Below, piece by piece: positions 57,703-64,000 of a DNA stretch of 64,000 bases. The DNA lies in assembly GCF_026262505.1 (NCBI RefSeq), contig NC_067203.1:12722392-12786391 (forward strand), in the 5' to 3' direction. Both the position numbers and the translations under genes were made by a program. The notes under the pieces were generated by a model. That model searched no databases. It was not told where the DNA came from and saw only the letters and a list, made by a program, of their open reading frames with translations. Position 1 is the stretch's first letter; each line of letters starts with the position of its first letter. Origin of the DNA: Trichomonas vaginalis G3. Lineage: Eukaryota; Parabasalia; Trichomonadida; Trichomonadidae.

Positions 57703-57897
57703 TTACCCTTTGTTTACCCTTTGTTTGTCAATGTAGTATTGGAGTGCAATTTCTCCAAATTCTCTATGTCGGAGTTCTTCAGCATTTTCCAAGGTGTGCC
57801 TGGAGAACTCAAAGAAGTTGTCAAGAAGATACTGCCATGCTGCTCTTCTGAGTTCGTCGGTATTTTGGAAGTGTTGCACCTTCGAGTCTTCGGACAT
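57703..57897 (-). CDS. Orphan small helical protein (64 aa)
   Basis: Begins MSEDSKVQHF; helical, with ELRRAAWQYLLDNFFEF. The start at 57895-57897 is chosen over an upstream in-frame ATG (57936) because AAAAAGTGTCATTTTTTTC immediately precedes it, matching the block motif and the Inr. It is 44 bp from the divergent gene at 57942. Confidence 0.55.
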   Translation of the reverse strand: MSEDSKVQHFQNTDELRRAAWQYLLDNFFEFSRHTLENAEELRHREFGEIALQYYIDKQRVNKG

Positions 57898-57941
57898 GAA
57901 AAAAATGACACTTTTTCTATTAAACCGTTTTGGCATTTCTC

Positions 57942-58121
57942 ATGAGTGAGTATAGTTCTGCCGAACCATTGGAAGAGAAGAAGTACCCTTGCTGGCAAAA
58001 GACAAAAATAGTTGCCTTAGTTGTCATTGCAATTGTACTCGTAATTGAATTCATTGTACTTCTCTTCACGTACATAAAACTCAGCAATGGTATTTGCTTT
58101 AAGAAGCTACCATCTTACTAA
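57942..58121 (+). CDS. Small single-pass membrane protein (59 aa)
   Basis: A short acidic N-terminus (MSEYSSAEPLEEKKYPC) is followed by one strong transmembrane helix (about 23-48, IVALVVIAIVLVIEFIVLLF) and a short basic tail. The ATG at 57942 is used; an upstream TTG frame is ignored. It is the last gene of the GC-richer block, ending 13 bp before the duplicated ATPase-gene end. Confidence 0.6.
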   Translation: MSEYSSAEPLEEKKYPCWQKTKIVALVVIAIVLVIEFIVLLFTYIKLSNGICFKKLPSY

Positions 58122-58134
58122 GACTAAACACTTA

Positions 58135-58172
58135 CATTTTTCAAGCTTGACTTTTTACAATTTGAATTTTGT
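58135..58172. repeat. 38-bp direct copy of the ATPase gene end (left copy)
   Basis: ATTTTTCAAGCTTGACTTTT and the next 18 bp match 59764-59801 with one mismatch. At the right copy this sequence is the final codons and stop of the packaging ATPase gene; here it is isolated. The two direct copies bracket the iteron arrays and the 313-aa gene. Confidence 0.8.
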
Positions 58173-58184
58173 TGCTGAATTCAG

Positions 58185-58470
58185 CAAAAATAATGTTTAT
58201 GTTAGAATGTTAGATCTAACATGTTTTCTAACACGTTTTCTAACATGGTCTAAAACTCTTGACTTTTCATGAAATTTACACCAAAAATAATGTTTATGTT
58301 AGAATGTTAGATCTAACATGTTTTCTAACACGTTTTCTAACATGGTCTAAAACTCTTGAATTTTCATGAAATTTACACCAAAAATATAATTTATGTTAGA
58401 ATGTTAGATCTAACATGTTTTCTAACACGTTTTCTAACATGGTCTAAAACTCTTGAATTTTCATGAATTT
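58185..58470 (+). repeat. Iteron-like array, three 97-bp direct repeats
   Basis: Three copies (58185, 58282, 58379) of a 97-bp unit. Each unit contains the perfect 14-bp palindrome TGTTAGATCTAACA (58207, 58304, 58401) within a string of TGTTAG/CTAACA boxes. The same boxes recur in inverted orientation at 59487-59682 on the other side of the 313-aa gene. The 97-bp unit also ends with TCATGAAATTT. Confidence 0.85.
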
Positions 58471-58539
58471 TCCCGAAATAAAAAATAAAATTAGTTTTAT
58501 TTTTTATTTTATTTATTTTTTTTATTTTGTATAAAAGAC

Positions 58540-59481
58540 ATGATTTCAACAATCGGCACAACAACAGTTCAAACAACTACAGCACCAAACTCGTTAGTTA
58601 TGAATCCAACATCTATGTTAGTAGAGATGAAAAACTTCATTCCTTCTTCATATACTTTCGAAACAAAAATCCAGAAGATAAAGCAGGAATTGTTAACAAG
58701 TAATTTAGACTGTACCGCACAGAATGAAACAAATGAACAGTATCTTTATGAAATGCAGGACATTATTGACCATTTACCCAAATTGCCTGAAATCCAACAA
58801 CAAAAACTAACCATTCCCGAATTTGACGAAATAGAAGTCAAAGCAACTGACTCAGTAGAAATAAAGAAGTTCATACGAAAGGTAAATTATGAATTCCTTG
58901 GTTTTCATTGCAACCATAAGGTTATGGACAAAGATTGCGACATGGTATATAAGAACATCTCTGACCTTTACAAATCCGAAGAATTTAAGACCTACGACAA
59001 CTTTGTTTCGTTAGTTGCAAAATGTGTTTGGGAAATAAGAGATAAAGATAGTAGGGGTAAGGTATGGAACGAACAAATAAAACCCGCTATGTTCGAGATG
59101 AAGAAAACCATTGACGCCTTGGTTGTTTTAGCAGGTAAGGTTTCAGAATATAACGCAAAAATGAACCCGCAATGTTCAAAATGTAAAGCAGCAATGAGGA
59201 AATATAACTACTCCGTCAAAGAGATAGAAAGAATGAGAAACGACTATGCAGACTTAAAGAAAGAAGCAGAAAAGCCAGCAGAAAATAAAATGGACATGTT
59301 AGAATTTCTGAACAAAAACTATCCAACTGCTGACGATTTCCTTCTATCTGACGTCAAGAAGAAGTATAAAGAAACTTTCGGTATCGTTAAAACATTCGAT
59401 GTACTAAAAGAAGAAATAGAAGCTACGAAATTGTTTAGAGTCATGAACCATCGCAACATATACCATGTAAAACGCTTGTAA
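58540..59481 (+). CDS. 313-aa protein boxed by inverted iteron arrays
   Basis: Thr-rich N-terminus (STIGTTTVQTTT). Helical core with conserved-looking CNHKVMDKDCDM (about 125-136) and QCSKCKAAM (CxxC, about 211-219) followed by a coiled coil (VKEIERMRNDYADLKKEAEK). The C-terminal 55 residues look like a small winged-helix domain (FLNKNYPTADDFLLSDVKKK ... NHRNIYHVKRL). A DNA-binding role, perhaps on the flanking repeats, is possible but inferred. Leader TTTTTTTTATTTTGTATAAAAGAC. It is convergent with the ATPase gene. Confidence 0.65.
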   Translation: MISTIGTTTVQTTTAPNSLVMNPTSMLVEMKNFIPSSYTFETKIQKIKQELLTSNLDCTAQNETNEQYLYEMQDIIDHLPKLPEIQQQKLTIPEFDEIEVKATDSVEIKKFIRKVNYEFLGFHCNHKVMDKDCDMVYKNISDLYKSEEFKTYDNFVSLVAKCVWEIRDKDSRGKVWNEQIKPAMFEMKKTIDALVVLAGKVSEYNAKMNPQCSKCKAAMRKYNYSVKEIERMRNDYADLKKEAEKPAENKMDMLEFLNKNYPTADDFLLSDVKKKYKETFGIVKTFDVLKEEIEATKLFRVMNHRNIYHVKRL

Positions 59482-59486
59482 ATAGT

Positions 59487-59682
59487 TATGTTAGAAAACA
59501 TGTTAGAAAACATGTTAGATCTAACATTCTAACATAAACATTATTTTTATTGAATTCCGTATGAAATTTCATGAGTTTTGTATGTTTTAGACCATGTTAG
59601 AAAACATGTTAGAAAAACATGTTAGATCTAACATTCTAACATAAACATTATTTTTATTGAATTCCGTATGAAATTTCATGAA
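59487..59682 (-). repeat. Iteron-like array, inverted, two units
   Basis: Two units of about 107 bp in inverted orientation to 58185-58470. The palindrome TGTTAGATCTAACA is at 59513-59526 and 59620-59633, with CATGTTAGAAAA boxes beside it and TTTTAGACCATG between. The units end ATGAAATTTCATGA, itself palindromic in part. Confidence 0.85.
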
Positions 59683-59698
59683 TTTCCTCATATGCTTG

Positions 59699-59722
59699 CT
59701 TCCCTCGGAAAACCGAGAGAAG
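59699..59722. terminator. Stable hairpin between convergent genes (possible 3' end element)
   Basis: CTTCCCTCGG pairs with CCGAGAGAAG (one mismatch) around an AAAA loop. It lies between the 313-aa and ATPase gene ends, just inside the right 38-bp repeat. Function is uncertain; it could shape 3' ends of either transcript. Confidence 0.4.
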
Positions 59723-59763
59723 AACAGCGAGTAGTGAAAAAACCCTGGTCGCCAAAACTCTTT

Positions 59764-59801
59764 ATTTTTCAAGCTTGACTTTTTACAATTTGAACTTTGT
59801 T
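59764..59801. repeat. 38-bp direct copy of the ATPase gene end (right, in gene)
   Basis: The partner of 58135-58172; here it forms the last codons (NKVQIVKSQA, stop) of the packaging ATPase on the minus strand. One base differs. Confidence 0.8.
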
Positions 59802-60644
59802 TGCGTAGATATGAATTCTGAAAGAAGTATGAGGGTCTTGTATGACTTTGTACTTCTCCCATAGTTCATGTCTGTCAAACTTACCTGCCATGGACTCTTT
59901 CATAAGTTCCATGAAATCGTCTTCGGACAATCCGGGGAAAAGTATTATGTCAGTAAGTATTCTTTTAACATCCTTACTTAAACTCTTTGCTGTCTGTACA
60001 CATATTACGACTGAGATGTTAAAGTGTCTGAGCTTCTTAAGAATTCGACACATATCTTGTTCTCTGTTCTTTAACAAAGGATGAGAAGCAAAGTCATCTA
60101 AGATAAGAAGACATCTATGAGGGTACGTTTTCCAATCGTAAGATTGCAATTTCTTCGAAATGTATTCTATCTCTTTCTGTTTGTTTCTGAAGTGTTTCTT
60201 CTCTAATATTCTCTGCATTTCCTCATTTGGGTCTTTAAACTTAGAATTTATATACTCATTTATAGCATTGTACTTCAAAACTCTTCTTTGGTACTTCTTT
60301 ATCCAATCTAACAACTCAGTATCTTTTATACATACTAACTTAGACTTTTTTATAATATCTTTGAACGAATTTACGGTTTGGTCAAATTGACCAGAAGTAC
60401 TACAAATGACTACTAACTCATAGAATGGGTTCTTCTCATCTAGTTCTTGTTGTTGTGCAGCCATTTTAAGATAAGTGAAAGTCTTACCCGACCCAGGCGG
60501 TGCAATTAGACCTGTTATACCATTCTGAGCAAATAAGAACTTGTCATGTATGGGTTTTATCTGAGCATTTTCCAACTTCCTCTTGTTCTTATTTAAAACA
60601 TTCTCAAATTTTTTGTCAATGTCAGCAAACTTTTTTTCTAACAT
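59769..60644 (-). CDS. A32/FtsK-HerA-like DNA-packaging ATPase
   Basis: A 291-aa ATPase expected to pump element DNA into capsids. Walker A is GLIAPPGSGKT (about 45-55); Walker B is LLILDDFA (about 179-186). A sensor-like region with VVICVQTAKSL follows, where a conserved Gln comes after the strand, as in this family. The start chosen is MLEKKF at 60642-60644, which has an AT-rich leader (TTTTAATTTTTCTAAAAAT). The longer frame to 60746 would run into the divergent 162-aa gene. The frame is intact. The last 33 bp belong to the 38-bp duplicated sequence. Confidence 0.82.
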   Translation of the reverse strand: MLEKKFADIDKKFENVLNKNKRKLENAQIKPIHDKFLFAQNGITGLIAPPGSGKTFTYLKMAAQQQELDEKNPFYELVVICSTSGQFDQTVNSFKDIIKKSKLVCIKDTELLDWIKKYQRRVLKYNAINEYINSKFKDPNEEMQRILEKKHFRNKQKEIEYISKKLQSYDWKTYPHRCLLILDDFASHPLLKNREQDMCRILKKLRHFNISVVICVQTAKSLSKDVKRILTDIILFPGLSEDDFMELMKESMAGKFDRHELWEKYKVIQDPHTSFRIHIYANKVQIVKSQA

Positions 60645-60680
60645 ATTTTTAGAAAAATTAAAATTTTTATCTTTTAGAAA

Positions 60681-61169
60681 ATGTCTAGTGATTTCGCTAT
60701 CTATATTCGAGACAAGCTTTTTGACTCTAAAACATCTGTCGACCATAAAATCTTACATAGTGTAAACAAGAAAGGTGAATTTGTTCTAAAGTTCTGTTTC
60801 TGGGAATATGACAAGAACCATAAAACATTACAAAGAGCAGTCTTAAAATTTGTCAATGACAGACTTGTTGACAGAGATGACGCCGATTGGAAAGATGAAG
60901 TCCAACAAAAGTTCTTAGAATGCAAAGAAGACACATGCGCTGTTCTTGAAGATGAAATAGAAAACAGAATAGAAGAGCTATTAAAGGACAAAGAACTTTT
61001 ACAGAAATATGGTTCGGAGAAATTTGACATAACTCCACCAGAGAAGAAGAAGAAGAAAGAAAAGAAAGAAAAGAAAGAAAAGAAAGAAAAGAAAGTAGAA
61101 GAAGAGAAGAAAGTAGAAGAGAAGAAAGAACCTGAACCAGTTCCAGAGAAAAAGAAATTTGACATGTAA
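60681..61169 (+). CDS. Maverick conserved-type protein with Lys/Glu-rich tail (162 aa)
   Basis: An N-terminal folded part (AIYIRDKLFDSKTSV, GEFVLKFCFWEYDK, AVLKFVNDRLVDR) of about 115 residues. A tail of KKEKKEK repeats and EEKKVEEKKEPEPVPEKKK follows. It is divergent from the ATPase with 36 bp between starts. The basic tail may bind DNA; nothing else is recognised. Confidence 0.68.
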   Translation: MSSDFAIYIRDKLFDSKTSVDHKILHSVNKKGEFVLKFCFWEYDKNHKTLQRAVLKFVNDRLVDRDDADWKDEVQQKFLECKEDTCAVLEDEIENRIEELLKDKELLQKYGSEKFDITPPEKKKKKEKKEKKEKKEKKVEEEKKVEEKKEPEPVPEKKKFDM

Positions 61170-61185
61170 AAATAAAATTTTATTT

Positions 61186-61605
61186 TTAGAACATTTCTGG
61201 GTCAATGTCAATGTTCTCTTCCTCTTTAGGAGCAAACACTGGCTTAGACTCTAAAATCTTTTTACCCAATTTACCTTGAACTTCAACTATCTTAGACTCA
61301 TAATATTCATAGTCGTCTGCTTTCTTTGGTTCATAAGGTATAACAAGTTTGTATGCTTTACCTTCTTCGAGTTTTGAGAACTTTCTGTCAAAATTTTCTT
61401 TGACTGTCAACATACCGTCAATGTCTAAGTCTTCAAAAGTTGCACCACTTTTTCTAACAACAGCAAACTTAACTGGTGCAATGTTCCAAATTTTGTCAAA
61501 TGTAGACTTTTCAAAATTGTAGAAGTAAACATTCAAATATGCGAATGGGTCTAGTTCTTCTTTGACTTCTGTCATGTACTTGTTGACTGAGATGAATTTT
61601 GCCAT
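61186..61605 (-). CDS. Maverick hypothetical protein (139 aa)
   Basis: A mixed alpha/beta protein (AYLNVYFYNFEKSTFDKIW; AYKLVIPYEPKKADDYEYYE), acidic at the C-terminus (EENIDIDPEMF). Leader TATTTTTTTATCCGATAGAAAAG matches the T-tract motif. It is convergent with the 162-aa gene, 16 bp apart. Not recognised. Confidence 0.65.
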   Translation of the reverse strand: MAKFISVNKYMTEVKEELDPFAYLNVYFYNFEKSTFDKIWNIAPVKFAVVRKSGATFEDLDIDGMLTVKENFDRKFSKLEEGKAYKLVIPYEPKKADDYEYYESKIVEVQGKLGKKILESKPVFAPKEEENIDIDPEMF

Positions 61606-61641
61606 CTTTTCTATCGGATAAAAAAATATTTTTTTAAAAAT

Positions 61642-62875
61642 TTACTCATAAAAATTTTTCTTTGTATATACACCATTCTGAACATCTAAAAGATTTTTGA
61701 CATTTGCCAAGAATGTTCGTTTAGAAGCTGCCATATAACCATATTCTTGACAATATTGTTTATATTCATCATATAAAGACCTTTCATCTAATGACACAAA
61801 GTCAGTTTCATCTATGAACAGTTCATATACACTCTTGTTTGCTTCTAACAATGTTTGTCTCTCTTCGGTATGTGGAATTTGTCTTGGATTGAACTTAGAA
61901 ATATCTAATGTCATGAAGTATGAGAACAAGTGGTTGTAAAAGTCAGATGTCAAAGTTTCTGCTAAGTCGTCAAAATATTCTGTATCTTGCATATGAGAAT
62001 CTGACGTTCTGACAACTACATATCTTCTGTCAGAACTTTCTAACTTCATCGGAACAGTATTGTTTGAAACCATAATGAAGTTTGCAACATTTTCACAAAC
62101 TCTTTGGTCTTTATACTTCCTTTCAACAACTCCAACTTTGTCTGTTATAAGACTCTTCAAAGCATCTGAGTTCAAAACTTTTGTTGTATCTATACTTTGA
62201 AGTTCATTGCAAACTATAAGTTTCATATTCTCTATTGAGGAGTTAAACTTGCCACAGATGTTTTCTAAGTTTGTCATATTCGGATTCGAATAACCTTCTA
62301 ACAGTTTGCACAAGATATCTGTAAAGAAAGTATTCTTACCTGTTCCTTGTTTTCCAATTATAATGAGAGCAGTTTCATTTTTAGCACTTGGATGTTGTAA
62401 GATGTTTGCAAACCAACATAAGATACTCATAAACCTTTTCGTTTCCATTGCATATAATTTCTTTGACATGGTCTAACCAAGCTTCTATAATATTTTCTTT
62501 CCATTCTACTTGTTCGTATTTATATCCAGTGAAGATAGAATAGAAGTTTGGAGAAGGTGTATAGAACTTTATACCTCGAACTGAAAAATCTTCTAACTTT
62601 GACAATAAGATATCCCAAGCATCTAACATCTTCATACCAACTTGTACAACTTTTATTTTCTTAAGTTTCTGTCTACATTCTTGTTCAGACACTATTGTTG
62701 CTCTTGGTTTGTTAAAGACAACATCCCATTCTTTCATGACATAACATTCTGGGGCAGAGTCAACATAAATGACTAAACGTTTCAAATTCTCGACTGCTTT
62801 GTTATAGTCTCTAAATGGACACATATTTCTGAATGTTTGGAAGTCATAAAAATCTGAAACATCTATTCTGTACAT
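61642..62875 (-). pseudogene. D5-like SF3 helicase, frameshifted
   Basis: The upstream ORF (62381-62875, 164 aa) carries a D5_N-like region ending ...NGNEKVYEYLM. The downstream ORF (61642-62469, 275 aa) resumes with WFANILQHPSAKNETALIII and has the SF3 helicase motifs GKQGTGKN (Walker A), MKLIVCNEL (Walker B), ANFIMVSNN (motif C) and a DRRYVVVR arginine segment. The two overlap by 89 bp in different frames, and the family continuity breaks at about 62430. No primase (AEP) domain is visible upstream. It would unwind DNA during element replication if intact. Confidence 0.78.
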
Positions 62876-62903
62876 TTTTATAAAAATAAAAAAAATATTT
62901 TTT

Positions 62904-63718
62904 TTATTCTTGAGCTATTTGTTGCATTTGTTGTTCTTGAGCTATTTGTTGCATTTGTTGTTCTTGAGCTATTTGTTGTTGAAGTTGTTCTTGTAATACA
63001 ATACTTTCACCAGTTGCATCTTCCAATTCGAAACTTTCTGCCGTCATTGACAAATACATAGGACATAAAAGTTTTACAGGAACAAAGTTTGCGTCGACTA
63101 AGGTTAAGTTTATGTTTGCTAAAGTGTTTGAGTTTACTAAAGCTGAAAACTCTGCATTCGAATGAACAATAGGCAAACCAGCAGAGAAAGTGTTGTTTAT
63201 ACGCATAAGTATCTTTTGGTCATAATAGTTTCTGTCGACATTCGAATAACACTTTGAACCTAAGTTTGAAACAATATATAAAATAGGTGTACTTAAAGTC
63301 AATGGAATAGACATTCCTTGTATGACACCTTTTCCTGTTATAGGAAACTGTTGGTAGTAAAAACCAGAAATGAGTTTTGTATTATAGCTCATATCGTTTA
63401 TAGTAAACTCAGTCGGACATCCAAACATAATGAAACCTGCTCTAGTTGCAGCACATGTTACATCCGTCCTTAAAGTATTAAATAAGTCAACAAAACCTGT
63501 TGGTGGTATATCTGAGTAAGTATCTTCAAAGGAGATTTTTTACCATTCACAACAATAAAGTCTTCTGGTGTCAAAAGAGCAAAACAGGCTTTAGTCGTCA
63601 TTGTGTTTAAGGTTAGTTTACAATATCGTCCTTGAGGACTTTGTAAGTTTGTTGTTATAGAATTATATGACTCGGGGTTTTTAGTCGTAATAGTATAAAC
63701 CATTATATCTTCTGCCAT
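62904..63718 (-). pseudogene. Probable jelly-roll minor capsid (penton-like) protein, frameshifted
   Basis: The N-terminal ORF (63470-63718) begins MAEDIMVYTITT with beta-rich sequence. At a T6/A6 run (about 63530-63535) one base appears to be missing; the reading frame resumes and continues past MFGCPTEFTIND to 62904, with strands such as TLSTPILYIVSNLG and VPVKLLCPMYLSM. The C-terminus is a QQIAQEQQM repeat three units long. Total about 270 codons. Beta-strand density and location with the ATPase fit the single jelly-roll minor capsid protein of Polintons; the fold was not tested. Confidence 0.58.
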
Positions 63719-63722
63719 TTAC

Positions 63723-63998
63723 TTAGCAAATAAATTTTAATGAAATGTTGTGGTCGTCAAATATTTTTATGACGTCTGGGAAACTATACTTTAAGTTCAA
63801 CGTTTCACCTCCTTTCATAACGTATATCTTGTCAATGACATTATATGAAACACCACAGCAAGCAATGTCAGGTTCTATTTCTTTGATGTTTATATCGTCT
63901 GCCTCTGTCAAAAGTTTCAATAGTTCTTTCAAAACTTCATGAGGTGCAATGACATATGAGTTCACTTTTACAGGGTTGTGTTCGACCAAGTTTAACAT
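63723..63998 (-). CDS. Maverick hypothetical protein (91 aa, may extend upstream)
   Basis: Begins MLNLVEHNPV at 63996-63998, two bases from the window edge, so the true start may be outside. Mixed alpha/beta with an IACCGVSYNVIDKIYV segment. It ends 4 bp before the capsid-like gene start, suggesting a compact same-strand unit. Not recognised. Confidence 0.5.
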   Translation of the reverse strand: MLNLVEHNPVKVNSYVIAPHEVLKELLKLLTEADDINIKEIEPDIACCGVSYNVIDKIYVMKGGETLNLKYSFPDVIKIFDDHNISLKFIC

Positions 63999-64000
63999 TA

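Larger units (their letters stand above)
45052..64000 (+). mobile_element. Maverick/Polinton giant transposon (about 19 kb in window, right end outside)
   Basis: A Maverick identified by its gene set: retrovirus-type integrase, protein-primed-type DNA polymerase B, A32/FtsK-like packaging ATPase, probable jelly-roll capsid protein, fibre protein and terminal repeat. The left boundary is the A-run at 45052-45082. Genes are packed on both strands with little spacing. Five or more reading-frame breaks (integrase, PolB twice, helicase, capsid) suggest it is no longer autonomous, barring sequencing error. Its end is the mirror image of 1-2129. The major capsid protein, cysteine protease and right terminal repeat are not seen and should lie beyond 64000. 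Confidence 0.9.

Noticed and set aside
58185..59682. Telomere-like or rDNA spacer repeats
   Set aside because: Units are 97-107 bp, inverted about a gene and internal to a Maverick; no short G-rich telomere motif.
60645..60746. Longer ATPase start at 60746
   Set aside because: Overlaps the divergent 162-aa gene by 66 bp; the internal ATG at 60644 has the element-type AT leader.
1..64000. tRNA, rRNA or snRNA genes
   Set aside because: Scanned by eye for A/B-box pairs and conserved rRNA segments; none convincing. A tRNAscan/Rfam run would be decisive.

Overview
The window looks like nuclear DNA of a parabasalid protist, most likely Trichomonas vaginalis. The reasons are: AT-rich, intron-poor DNA; mariner elements with DD34D transposases; Maverick/Polinton giant transposons; BspA-type leucine-rich surface proteins fused to glycine-rich domains; a GP63-like protein; an ankyrin-SNF2 fusion; and host start codons preceded at short distance by TCA-Y-W initiator (Inr)-like sites. 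The species is inferred from gene content, since no database search was possible.

Layout. 1-2129 is the end of one Maverick running off the left edge (truncated conserved protein, small cationic protein, 120-aa protein, 43-aa membrane ORF, DNA adenine methyltransferase, terminal repeat). 2130-45051 is host chromosome. It holds a mariner (2746-4049), a FAM184-like coiled-coil gene, a 1.04-kb TTAA-flanked non-autonomous element (7881-8921), an INCENP-like gene, a large type I membrane protein, a BRCT-like protein, a free glycine-rich protein, a coiled-coil protein, an ASH-domain (CEP192/SPD-2-like) protein and an ankyrin-SNF2 helicase. Then come four tandem glycine-rich/BspA genes (25325-39107) interrupted by a second, almost identical mariner (27618-28921) and an unrelated coiled-coil gene. 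After these lie a GP63-like gene with an altered zinc motif, a second copy of the TTAA element (41533-42574) and a PP1-type phosphatase.

From 45052 to the right edge lies a second Maverick in mirror orientation to the first. Its genes are: adenine methyltransferase, small conserved proteins, a phage-tail-fibre-like protein, a retrovirus-type integrase (frameshifted), an HNH endonuclease with a deleted duplicate, protein-primed-type DNA polymerase B (two frameshifts), a GC-richer block of orphan genes with a second HNH gene and a palindromic 22-bp minisatellite, a gene enclosed by inverted iteron-like arrays, an A32/FtsK-like packaging ATPase, a D5-like SF3 helicase (frameshifted), and a probable jelly-roll minor capsid protein (frameshifted). 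The set (integrase, PolB, packaging ATPase, capsid, fibre) is that of a virus-like transposon, but this copy carries at least five reading-frame breaks and is probably decaying. The major capsid protein, protease and far terminus are not in the window.

The least ordinary structures are: the fibre protein with a phage-type C-terminal domain; the 313-aa gene boxed by TGTTAGATCTAACA arrays between two 38-bp copies of the ATPase gene end; the minisatellite centred on an 18-bp perfect palindrome; divergent start codons only 17-18 bp apart over near-palindromic AT motifs; and two promoter-motif classes inside one Maverick.
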